DNA of 6,653 nucleotides from Ruminococcus sp. CAG:488 (GTDB taxonomy: Bacteria; Bacillota; Clostridia; Oscillospirales; Acutalibacteraceae): assembly GCA_000434055.1 (NCBI GenBank), contig HF999620.1:12560-19212 (forward strand), given 5' to 3'. Position 1 is the stretch's first letter. The number at the start of each line of letters is the position of its first letter. This document shows positions 1 to 5,503 of the stretch, piece by piece. The position numbers and the translations under genes are program-made. The notes under the pieces are model-generated. The model worked only from the letters and a program-made list of their open reading frames with translations. It was not told where the DNA came from and made no database searches.

Positions 1-866
1 GCGTCGCTGAGAAGTCCCGAGCTGCAAACTACGGTAACGCTCTTGAATTCGCTTGTCGCAGGGTAGCCCGTCGTTGCGTTGAGAATGTGATGATATCGCT
101 TGCCGTCCTTCTCAAAGTATTTCTCATAATTGCCTGAGGTTGAAACGCAGGTGTCCTTGAGCTTCAGGGTTCCCATTGACTGCTTGTCGTTATCGGGATT
201 GACTATGCCGATGGGGAATGTTCTGTTGCCGTAGATAAGCAGACTGCCGCCGACCGAAACAACTGCTGATTTTGTTCTGCCCTTGGCAAGCAGATCCTTT
301 ATCTTGTCGCAAGCGAAGCCCTTGCCGACTGCGCCGAGGTCGAGCGACTGACCTTTATTTATCCGAACTGCGTTGCCCGAGATTGAAACATTTTTGTAGC
401 CGACACTGCCGAGTGCCGTTTTGATTTCATCATCGGAGGGCAGACGCTGATTATTGCCGCCGAAATCCCAAAGCTTCGTAACGTTGCCGATTGTTATGTC
501 AAAAACGCCGCCGCAATCGTCCGAGATGTCGATGCACTGCCCGATGATTTTGGCTGTATCGGGAGAAACGGAAACAGAAGAACCTGCACTTTCGTTGATT
601 CTGTAAACGTCGGAGCCTTTTTTTCTCCAGCTTAGAACGGAATTTTCGAGACCGTTGATCTCGGTTTCGATTTTATCGAGGTCATTTTTTGCACTGAAGC
701 CGTAAAGATTGAAAGTGACGACCGTACCCATGGCAACGCTCGTTTTTTCACATGAGCTTCTGCCGCTTATAAAGTCATATGAAACAATGCCGAAAACAAT
801 GACGGCACAAAGTATTACGGCAATGAGCGATTTTTTGTTAAATTTCTTTTTTGCACCGTTTTTCAA
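1..866 (-). CDS. apbE: FAD:protein FMN transferase (ApbE family), membrane-anchored; C-terminus beyond left edge
   Basis: ApbE enzymes use FAD to attach FMN covalently to a Ser/Thr of target proteins, usually extracytoplasmic subunits of Rnf/Nqr-type or related flavoproteins. I translated the minus strand by hand: 288 complete codons without a stop, then the window ends. A Lys/Asn-rich N-terminus (about residues 1-13) precedes one hydrophobic segment (about 14-35), giving a signal anchor with the enzyme outside the membrane. No convincing lipobox is visible. Family landmarks in order are M46-G-T-V-V-T-F (start of the domain), GGVFDITIG near 125, D176-L-G-A-V-G-K-G-F (FAD/Mg site), TSGNYEKYF, H259-H-I-L-N-A-T-T-G-Y-P, and S-G-L-L-S-D288 at the edge. 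The usual Asp after HHI(I/L) is Asn263 here. The start is TTG at 866-864, 6 nt after GGTGG. No in-frame ATG exists before Met46, which would remove the anchor. The missing part is probably only the last 40-60 residues. The target flavoprotein is not visible. The family call is very secure. Confidence 0.95.
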   Translation of the reverse strand, partial: MKNGAKKKFNKKSLIAVILCAVIVFGIVSYDFISGRSSCEKTSVAMGTVVTFNLYGFSAKNDLDKIETEINGLENSVLSWRKKGSDVYRINESAGSSVSVSPDTAKIIGQCIDISDDCGGVFDITIGNVTKLWDFGGNNQRLPSDDEIKTALGSVGYKNVSISGNAVRINKGQSLDLGAVGKGFACDKIKDLLAKGRTKSAVVSVGGSLLIYGNRTFPIGIVNPDNDKQSMGTLKLKDTCVSTSGNYEKYFEKDGKRYHHILNATTGYPATSEFKSVTVVCSSGLLSD

Positions 867-872
867 AGTAAT

Positions 873-880
873 CCACCTTT
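873..880 (-). promoter_or_regulatory. Ribosome binding site fixing the TTG start of apbE
   Basis: On the minus strand AAAGGTGG ends 6 nt before the TTG at 866-864. It is the only Shine-Dalgarno-like sequence in front of the ApbE frame, so it supports TTG as the true start even though this gives a weak initiator codon. Confidence 0.75.
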
Positions 881-898
881 TTTCATATATACTAATGT

Positions 899-927
899 AT
901 TATACTATGAAAAATTGACAAATTCAA
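899..927 (-). promoter_or_regulatory. Sigma-A-type promoter of apbE
   Basis: On the minus strand the -35 box TTGAAT (927-922) and a perfect -10 box TATAAT (904-899) are separated by exactly 17 bp. Transcription would start near 892, giving a leader of about 25 nt that carries the ribosome binding site of apbE. The promoter lies downstream of the hairpin terminator at 964-1006, so apbE looks independent of the small upstream gene. Confidence 0.8.
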
Positions 928-963
928 TAGAAACGGAACTAATTAAAAATTTAACAATAATGC

Positions 964-1006
964 AGAAAGACGACGCCTGCGAGCATCTGTCCGCAGGCGT
1001 CTTTCT
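964..1006 (-). terminator. Intrinsic terminator after the Cys-rich small gene
   Basis: A perfect 10-bp GC-rich stem (972-981 with 992-1001, arm GACGCCTGCG) has a 10-nt loop and is flanked on both sides by A-rich/T-rich runs that extend the pairing past a 3-nt bulge. Read on the minus strand it begins about 15 nt after the stop of the small gene at 1016 and is followed by GTCTTTCT, a moderate U-tract. On the plus strand it is followed by CTTTCTC, so it may work in both directions. No plus-strand gene upstream of it is visible. Confidence 0.75.
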
Positions 1007-1015
1007 CAGCTAATG

Positions 1016-1141
1016 TCAGCAACCGCAACCATTGTTGTTGAGGAACGATGTGCCGTTGTTTCCGCAGCCACAGCCGCAACCGCACTCTGAGAATAAGAGG
1101 ATAATTATGAGAATAAGGATCCAGTTATTGCAGCAACCCAT
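1016..1141 (-). CDS. Small Cys/Gly-rich single-span membrane protein (41 aa), function unknown
   Basis: Hand translation gives a 41-residue protein: MGCCNNW, then a hydrophobic run of Ile/Leu (about residues 8-18), then Glu19 and a tail of alternating Cys and Gly (C20, C22, C24, C26), an Asn/Gly/Ser stretch, and a C-terminal GCGC. It has 8 Cys in 41 residues: C3, C4, C20, C22, C24, C26, C39, C41. The ORF is supported by a strong ribosome binding site (AAAGGAGGT, 8 nt before the ATG), a promoter-like -10 upstream, and a stem-loop terminator just after the TGA. Small proteins of this build (Cys pair, short hydrophobic segment, Gly/Cys tail) occur in clostridial genomes, sometimes labelled 'chorion class high-cysteine protein', and resemble the short YjcZ/SscA-like sporulation peptides in general layout. 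The function is not known. Metal binding, disulfide cross-linking in a spore layer, or a membrane microprotein role are only possibilities. Confidence 0.75.
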   Translation of the reverse strand: MGCCNNWILILIIILLFSECGCGCGCGNNGTSFLNNNGCGC

Positions 1142-1148
1142 GTTTCTG

Positions 1149-1157
1149 ACCTCCTTT
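1149..1157 (-). promoter_or_regulatory. Strong ribosome binding site of the Cys-rich small gene
   Basis: On the minus strand AAAGGAGGT lies 8 nt before the ATG at 1141-1139 (core AGGAGG at 1155-1150). This near-perfect anti-16S match is the main reason to accept such a short ORF as a real gene. Confidence 0.8.
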
Positions 1158-1171
1158 CGTCTTACACTAAC

Positions 1172-1198
1172 ATTGTATGGAAAAGAGGAAGGTTGGTG
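1172..1198 (-). promoter_or_regulatory. Candidate sporulation-type (sigma-E/sigma-K) promoter of the Cys-rich gene
   Basis: On the minus strand CATACAAT (1179-1172) matches the -10 consensus of sigma-E (CATACAnT) and the CATA core of sigma-K. A CACC (1198-1195), 15 bp upstream, fits the minimal mACm -35 of sigma-K with slightly short spacing. No good sigma-A pair exists: the nearest TTGTCA to TACAAT spacing is 19 bp. The predicted start point near 1165 gives a leader of about 24 nt. The assignment rests on one short motif, so it is tentative. Confidence 0.4.
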
Positions 1199-1334
1199 AC
1201 AAAGAAAAGTTTTTTATCAGTCAAAAAAACAAACGGCTGAATATATGATTTTTAACAGTTTCAGAAGCAAGCCGAAAACCGTGAATTTTTGTTGAATTTA
1301 TACATTTATTTATATATTGGGAGGATAAACAGTG

Positions 1335-1363
1335 TTGACTTTTCAGAAAAAATAAGGTACAAT
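1335..1363 (+). promoter_or_regulatory. Sigma-A-type promoter of the glpK operon
   Basis: TTGACT (1335-1340) and TACAAT (1358-1363) are separated by exactly 17 bp in AT-rich DNA. This near-consensus vegetative promoter predicts a transcription start at about 1370, the first bases of the left arm of the large inverted repeat. It is the only convincing plus-strand promoter found upstream of glpK. No convincing promoter was seen in the three spacers inside the gene cluster. Confidence 0.8.
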
Positions 1364-1370
1364 ATCATTG

Positions 1371-1588
1371 ATTAAGGCAACACTGCACGTTTAGTGCAAA
1401 TGCCTGAAAATGGGCGGCGGTTATTATATGAAACGTATTCAATGAACGGAAAATCGGCTGTTTTTCGAAACAGTTTGTTTTTCTGTTCTTTTTTTAGCAA
1501 TCCCGCACAAATTGAGTCGTGCAAATTGCGCGGCAGGGTAAAGATTCAAGCAAGGCGTGAACCGCAATCGGTGCGGCAGTGCCTTAAT
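1371..1588 (+). repeat. Long inverted-repeat-bounded leader of glpK: candidate structured RNA or MITE-like element
   Basis: The ends of this 218-bp stretch are inverted repeats. ATTAAGGC (1371-1378) pairs with GCCTTAAT (1581-1588), and after a 3-nt bulge ACTGC (1382-1386) pairs with GCAGT (1576-1580), giving 13 bp in all. Inside are smaller hairpins: TGCAC/GTGCA (1384-1388 with 1394-1398), extendable by GGCA/TGCC (1376-1379 with 1401-1404) and therefore in competition with the long stem; CCGCA/TGCGG (1562-1566 with 1572-1576); and a UUCG hairpin at 1458-1473. The predicted transcript starts at the first paired base, and the glpK ribosome binding site (GGGAGG, 1595-1600) follows the last one. 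I recognise no known riboswitch family. A second reading is a small non-autonomous inverted-repeat element: both arms have TTAA at their outer edge, as a target duplication could leave. No coding function is likely. The GTG-initiated frame at 1394-1621 overlaps the glpK start and lacks a ribosome binding site. Confidence 0.55.
1458..1495 (+). terminator. Weak terminator/attenuator-like hairpin in the glpK leader
   Basis: CTGTTT (1458-1463), a TTCG tetraloop and AAACAG (1468-1473) form a 6-bp hairpin, extendable by G-U pairs. It is followed by a T-rich tract ending in seven T (1489-1495). The AACAG arm can instead pair with CTGTT at 1483-1487, directly before C and the T run, so two mutually exclusive hairpins are possible. 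The stems are AT-rich, so strong termination is doubtful. It could serve as an attenuator or pausing element inside the leader. Confidence 0.3.
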
Positions 1589-1608
1589 TATATAGGGAGG
1601 AAAATTTT

Positions 1609-3120
1609 ATGTATGTTTTAGCACTTGACCAGGGAACAACGAGTTCCCGTGCAATAGTATTTGACAAGCGCGGACGCATTGTTTCCAAGGCACAGAATGA
1701 ATTTGAGCAGATATATCCGAAGTCGGGCTGGGTTGAGCATGACCCGATGGATATTCTCTACAGTCAGATGCATTCAATTTCAACCGTTATCAATTCAGGT
1801 GATTTTGATGTTAAGGAAATCGCGGGAATAGGTATAACAAATCAGCGTGAGACAACAATTATATGGGATAAGGAGACGGGTAAGCCGATATACAATGCCA
1901 TCGTTTGGCAGTGCCGCCGTACCGCCGAGCTTTGCGAACAGCTCAAGGAGGAGGGACTCGGCGACTATATCCGTGAGCACACCGGACTTCTTATTGACGC
2001 TTATTTTTCGGGAACAAAAATAAAGTGGATTCTTGATAATGTTGAGGGTGCAAGAGAGAGAGCCGAGAACGGCGAGCTTCTTTTCGGAACGGTCGAGACA
2101 TGGCTTATTTGGAACCTTACAGGCGGCAAGGTTCACGTCACGGACTATTCAAACGCTTCAAGAACGATGCTTTTTGACGTTGACAAGCTTCAGTGGGACG
2201 AGTTCCTTTGCGAAAAGCTCGGCGTACCTATGTGTATGCTTCCCGAGCCTGTTGAATCGAGCAAGATCTACGGCACAGTTGCCCCCGGAATTATCGGTAT
2301 TGAGGAGCTTGAGGGTGTTCCCATCTGCGGTGCGATCGGTGATCAGCCGGCTGCATTGTTCGGTCAGGCCTGCTTCAATCCCGGTCAGGCGAAGAACACC
2401 TACGGAACCGGCTGCTTCCTGCTCATGAACACCGGCGAAAAGCGAGTCCGTTCGGAAAACAATCTTCTTACCGGCGTTGCGTGGAGCATAAACGGTAAAA
2501 CTACATATTCAATCGAAGGCAGTGCCTTCAATGCAGGCTCGGTTATCAAGTGGCTTAGAGACGAGCTTCACATGGTCGATACGGCGCCCCGTGTTGACGA
2601 GCTTGCCGAAAGTGTTGAGAACGCAAACGGAATGTTCCTTGTTCCGGCTTTCACCGGTCTCGGCGCACCTTACTGGGATATGTATGCCCGAGGAACTATT
2701 GTAGGACTTACAAGAGGTGTTAACCGTGCGCATTTCTGCCGTGCCGTTCTTGAATCAATATGCTTCCAGATGACCGACCTTCTCCGAGCCATGACGAAGG
2801 ATTCAAATATAATTCTTTCCGAGCTCCGAGTTGACGGCGGCGCAAGCGTAAGCAATATTATGATGCAGATTCAGGCGGATCTCATCAGAACGGTTGTCAA
2901 CAGACCCAAGACAGTCGAAACAACCGCACTCGGCGCGGCTTATCTCGCAGGTCTCTGCGTAGGAATGTGGAAAACGCCCGAGGAGATAGAAAAGAACCGT
3001 GAGGTTGAAAAGGTATTTATTCCGAAAATGGACAAGAAGGTCAGGGATAAGCTCTGCGAGGATTGGAAGCGTGCCGTTGAGCGTTCGCGCAACTGGGCGC
3101 AGGAGGACGATTTTGATTGA
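1609..3120 (+). CDS. glpK: Glycerol kinase
   Basis: Cytoplasmic FGGY-family kinase that phosphorylates glycerol with ATP to sn-glycerol 3-phosphate, trapping glycerol for glycolysis or lipid synthesis. At 503 aa it has the family's usual length (E. coli GlpK about 500). Landmarks are the N-terminal phosphate loop D7-Q-G-T-T-S12, GITNQRET with R80-E81 and W100 (glycerol contacts), Y132, GDQPAALFGQ with D245-Q246 (catalytic Asp), NTYGTGCF (264-270), PAFTGLGAPYWD (346-357), and DGGAS (409-413) with the LGAAYLAG helix near 441. All substrate residues are present, so the kinase should be active and glycerol-specific. The loop between SSKIYG and GAIGDQ (218-246) contains no His. Many Firmicute glycerol kinases have a His in an HFYG motif here that PTS enzyme I/HPr phosphorylates for activation, so this control is probably absent. 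GGGAGG lies 8 nt before the ATG. It is the first gene of the presumed four-gene operon. No glpF, glpO/glpD or antiterminator glpP is adjacent. Confidence 0.97.
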   Translation: MYVLALDQGTTSSRAIVFDKRGRIVSKAQNEFEQIYPKSGWVEHDPMDILYSQMHSISTVINSGDFDVKEIAGIGITNQRETTIIWDKETGKPIYNAIVWQCRRTAELCEQLKEEGLGDYIREHTGLLIDAYFSGTKIKWILDNVEGARERAENGELLFGTVETWLIWNLTGGKVHVTDYSNASRTMLFDVDKLQWDEFLCEKLGVPMCMLPEPVESSKIYGTVAPGIIGIEELEGVPICGAIGDQPAALFGQACFNPGQAKNTYGTGCFLLMNTGEKRVRSENNLLTGVAWSINGKTTYSIEGSAFNAGSVIKWLRDELHMVDTAPRVDELAESVENANGMFLVPAFTGLGAPYWDMYARGTIVGLTRGVNRAHFCRAVLESICFQMTDLLRAMTKDSNIILSELRVDGGASVSNIMMQIQADLIRTVVNRPKTVETTALGAAYLAGLCVGMWKTPEEIEKNREVEKVFIPKMDKKVRDKLCEDWKRAVERSRNWAQEDDFD

Positions 3121-3132
3121 TAAAGATCAATC
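3115..3132 (+). other. Small hairpin overlapping the glpK stop codon
   Basis: GATTGAT (3115-3121) and ATCAATC (3126-3132) form a 7-bp stem with an AAAG loop that includes the glpK stop codon. No T-run follows directly, only AT-rich sequence, so it is not a convincing terminator. It may mark a processing or mRNA-stability site between glpK and the next gene, in the longest spacer of the cluster (52 nt). Confidence 0.3.
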
Positions 3133-3172
3133 TTAATTTATAAATTGTTTATTTTACATAGGAGGTTTTATT

Positions 3173-4282
3173 ATGGGCAAAGTTGTTTGTGATTGGAAAA
3201 CATTGCATGATTTTATGGTTGACGCATTTAAGGGCGTAGGTGTTCCTGCCGAGGACTGCGAGATCGTCGTTGACGTTATCCTTGAATCGGACAGACGAGG
3301 AATTGAATCCCACGGCTGCAACCGCTTCAAGCCGATTTATATCGACCGAATCGAGGCAGGTATTCAGAATCCTGTAACAAATTTTGAGATTATTAAGGAA
3401 ACTCCGACAACGGCTGTTGTTGACGGCCATGACGGTATGGGTCAGGTCATCGGCTACAAGTCGATGGAAATGGCAATCAAAAAGGCTAAGGAATACGGTA
3501 TGGGCATGGTTGCCGTTCGTAATTCCTGCCACTACGGTATTGCGGGCTACTATGCGTCAATGGCTGCGAAGGCAGGCTGTATCGGTATCACGGGTACAAA
3601 TGCCCGTCCGTCTGTTGCTCCGACCTTCGGCGTTGAGGGTATGTTCGGAACAAACCCGCTCACGATCGGTATTCCGACCGATGAGGATTTTAATTTTGTT
3701 ATCGACTGCGCAACATCAATTACGCAGAACGGCAAGATTGAGTATTATGCAAGAATCGACGAGCCTGTTCACCCGGGCACGGTTATTGATATCGACGGCA
3801 ATCCCGTTGAGGGCGACGCAGGCGAAGCTCTCAAAAAGATTCGTAACGGCACAGCCGCTTTGACGACCCTCGGCGGTATCGGTGAGGCTCTCGGCGGATA
3901 CAAGGGCTACGGCTACGCTATGGTTATCGAGCTTCTTTCGGCTGCTCTCCAGGACGGCAACTACGGCAAGATGCTTGACGGCAAGGACGAAAACGGTAAT
4001 CTTGTACCTTATCATCTCGGTCATTTCTTTATAGCTATTGATACGGATCACTTCCTCGGCGAGGAGCAGACAAGGAAAAAGGCAGGCGAGATCATTCGCT
4101 CCGTTCGCGCTTCCAAGAAGGCACCGGGTCATGACCACATATTCTCGGCAGGCGAGAAGGAGTACAACGTTTGGCTTCAGAGAAAGGATTCCGGCGTGCC
4201 GATAAACGAATCCGTTCAGGCTGAAATGAACAAGGTTCGTGATGACCTCAAGCTTAACTATGTATTCCCGTGGGAGAAATAA
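3173..4282 (+). CDS. Ldh/YlbC-family NAD(P)-dependent 2-hydroxyacid dehydrogenase (malate/L-lactate dehydrogenase type)
   Basis: Member of the Ldh_2 family (PF02615), a non-Rossmann fold unrelated to classical lactate or malate dehydrogenases. It oxidises 2-hydroxyacids such as malate, lactate, sulfolactate or ureidoglycolate, or reduces the matching 2-keto acids, with NAD(P). At 369 aa it is within the usual range (about 330-370). Typical motifs in order are DRRGIESHGCNRF (40-52, conserved H47), VRNSCHYGIAGYYA (115-128, with H120 at the active site), GTNPLTIGIPT (159-169), FVIDCATS (175-182), GGIGEALGGYKGYGYAM (234-250, nucleotide-binding loop) and GHFFIAID (283-290). AGGAGG lies 7 nt before the ATG. 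It sits 52 nt after glpK and 26 nt before a malic enzyme, which makes malate the most natural substrate: malate to oxaloacetate beside malate to pyruvate. Substrates in this family cannot be read from sequence alone. L-lactate, sulfolactate, ureidoglycolate and diketogulonate remain alternatives. Confidence 0.92.
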   Translation: MGKVVCDWKTLHDFMVDAFKGVGVPAEDCEIVVDVILESDRRGIESHGCNRFKPIYIDRIEAGIQNPVTNFEIIKETPTTAVVDGHDGMGQVIGYKSMEMAIKKAKEYGMGMVAVRNSCHYGIAGYYASMAAKAGCIGITGTNARPSVAPTFGVEGMFGTNPLTIGIPTDEDFNFVIDCATSITQNGKIEYYARIDEPVHPGTVIDIDGNPVEGDAGEALKKIRNGTAALTTLGGIGEALGGYKGYGYAMVIELLSAALQDGNYGKMLDGKDENGNLVPYHLGHFFIAIDTDHFLGEEQTRKKAGEIIRSVRASKKAPGHDHIFSAGEKEYNVWLQRKDSGVPINESVQAEMNKVRDDLKLNYVFPWEK

Positions 4283-4308
4283 AATAATTTGATCGGAGGA
4301 CAAGTATA

Positions 4309-5478
4309 ATGGATTATGCAAAGGAATCCCTGAGACTTCATTATGAGTGGAAGGGTAAGATAGAAGTAATCGCAAGAGCAAAGGTCGATAACAAGGATGC
4401 CCTTTCGCTTGCTTACACACCCGGCGTTGCTCAGCCGTGTCTTGAAATTCAGAAGGACATCAATAAGAGCTATGAGCTTACACGCCGTTCAAATCTCGTT
4501 GCCGTTATCACCGACGGTTCGGCTGTTCTCGGTCTCGGCAATATAGGCCCCGAGGCAGGTATGCCCGTTATGGAGGGCAAGTGCGTTCTTTTCAAGGAGT
4601 TCGGCGGTGTTGACGCTTTCCCTCTTTGCATCAGAACACAGGATGTTGACGAATTTGTAAACACCGTTGCTCTGCTTTGCGGCAGCTTCGGCGGAATCAA
4701 CCTTGAGGATATCGCCGCTCCGAGATGCTTTGAGATTGAAAGAAAGCTCAAGGAAAAAGCCGATATTCCTATTTTCCATGATGACCAGCACGGCACCGCA
4801 GTTATCTGTTCGGCGGGAATTATCAATGCTTTGAAGCTCGTCGGCAAGAAGATTGAGGACTGCACAGCCGTATTCAACGGTGCAGGTGCGGCAGGCGTTG
4901 CGATTGCAAAGCTTTTCACAAGCATGGGTATGGGCAACATCATCATGTGCGACCGTAAGGGTATAATTTGTGACGGCGACGACCTCAAGCCGGCTAAGCA
5001 GGATATCGCAGACTTCACAAACAAAAATCACCTCAGAGGTTCACTCGCCGATGCAATGAAGGGCGCAGACATCTTTATCGGCGTTTCCGCTCCCGGAGTT
5101 GTTACCGAGGATATGATCAAGTCGATGGCTAAGGACCCGATCGTTCTCGCAATGGCTAACCCTGTTCCCGAAATCATGCCTGATCTTGCCAAGGCGGCAG
5201 GCGCAGCGGTTGTCGGAACAGGCAGAAGCGACTTCCCGAACCAGATCAATAACGTTCTCGCATTCCCGGGAATTTTCCGTGGAGCGCTTGATGTTCGTGC
5301 AAGCGATATCAATGAAGAGATGAAGATTGCAGCGGCAAAGGCGCTTGCAGGTCTTGTTTCCGATGAGGAGCTTTCCGCAGATTATATCATTCCGAAGCCT
5401 TTCGATCCCCGTGTCGGCAAGACCGTTGCGGCGGCAGTTGCACAGGCGGCTCGTGATTCGGGCGTAGCAAGAATATAA
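4309..5478 (+). CDS. Malic enzyme, NAD(P)-dependent (oxaloacetate-decarboxylating), short bacterial type
   Basis: Cytoplasmic enzyme that oxidatively decarboxylates L-malate to pyruvate and CO2, reducing NAD(P) and needing Mg or Mn. At 389 aa it is the short single-unit bacterial form (as in Bacillus YtsJ) without the C-terminal phosphotransacetylase-like domain of the MaeB type. Key residues are visible: Y36 in AYTPGVA (general acid), K91 in MEGKCVLFKEF (catalytic Lys), E133-D134 in NLEDIAAPRCFEIE and D158 in FHDDQHGTA (metal ligands), GAGAAG (191-196, dinucleotide loop), and N284 in MANPVPE and N315 in NQINNVLAFPG (malate contacts). D215-R-K after the second beta strand of the Rossmann fold suggests NAD use, but Arg/Lys nearby could accept NADP, so cofactor preference is open. 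GGAGG lies 9 nt before the ATG. It sits 26 nt after the hydroxyacid dehydrogenase and 25 nt before the next gene, consistent with one operon. All catalytic residues are present. Confidence 0.96.
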   Translation: MDYAKESLRLHYEWKGKIEVIARAKVDNKDALSLAYTPGVAQPCLEIQKDINKSYELTRRSNLVAVITDGSAVLGLGNIGPEAGMPVMEGKCVLFKEFGGVDAFPLCIRTQDVDEFVNTVALLCGSFGGINLEDIAAPRCFEIERKLKEKADIPIFHDDQHGTAVICSAGIINALKLVGKKIEDCTAVFNGAGAAGVAIAKLFTSMGMGNIIMCDRKGIICDGDDLKPAKQDIADFTNKNHLRGSLADAMKGADIFIGVSAPGVVTEDMIKSMAKDPIVLAMANPVPEIMPDLAKAAGAAVVGTGRSDFPNQINNVLAFPGIFRGALDVRASDINEEMKIAAAKALAGLVSDEELSADYIIPKPFDPRVGKTVAAAVAQAARDSGVARI

Positions 5479-5503
5479 AATCATAATAAATGAGGGCATT
5501 ATA

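Noticed and set aside
863..886. Seven-codon ATG frame whose stop overlaps the apbE TTG start (TTGA overlap), suggesting translational coupling
   Set aside because: The ATG lies only about 6 nt from the predicted transcription start and has no ribosome binding site. The Shine-Dalgarno within it serves the TTG.
915..943. TTGACA on the plus strand as a possible divergent promoter
   Set aside because: No acceptable -10 at 16-18 bp, no plus-strand gene follows, and a hairpin lies just downstream.
1319..1355. GGGAGG followed by a GTG-initiated 7-residue frame upstream of the glpK promoter
   Set aside because: It overlaps the -35 box of the strong promoter, so the main transcript would not contain it, and the peptide is uninformative.
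1429..1441. TGAAACGTATTCA resembling a catabolite-repression cre operator
   Set aside because: It is one base shorter than the 14-bp cre consensus, so the central CG is out of register, and the arms pair only over 4 bp. Not enough to call a CcpA site.
1394..1621. 75-codon open frame starting at GTG in the glpK leader
   Set aside because: It has no Shine-Dalgarno, lies inside the inverted-repeat leader, overlaps the glpK start in another frame and resembles no protein family I know. Better explained as non-coding leader or repeat sequence.
3716..4420. Long minus-strand frame (234 codons) opposite the hydroxyacid dehydrogenase and malic enzyme
   Set aside because: Mirror frame of two well-recognised genes, with no ribosome binding site or family resemblance. 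A codon-bias artefact.
4470..5024. Long minus-strand frames opposite the malic enzyme
   Set aside because: They are antisense shadows of a fully conserved enzyme, with Ser/Pro/Ala-rich low-information translations and no initiation signals.
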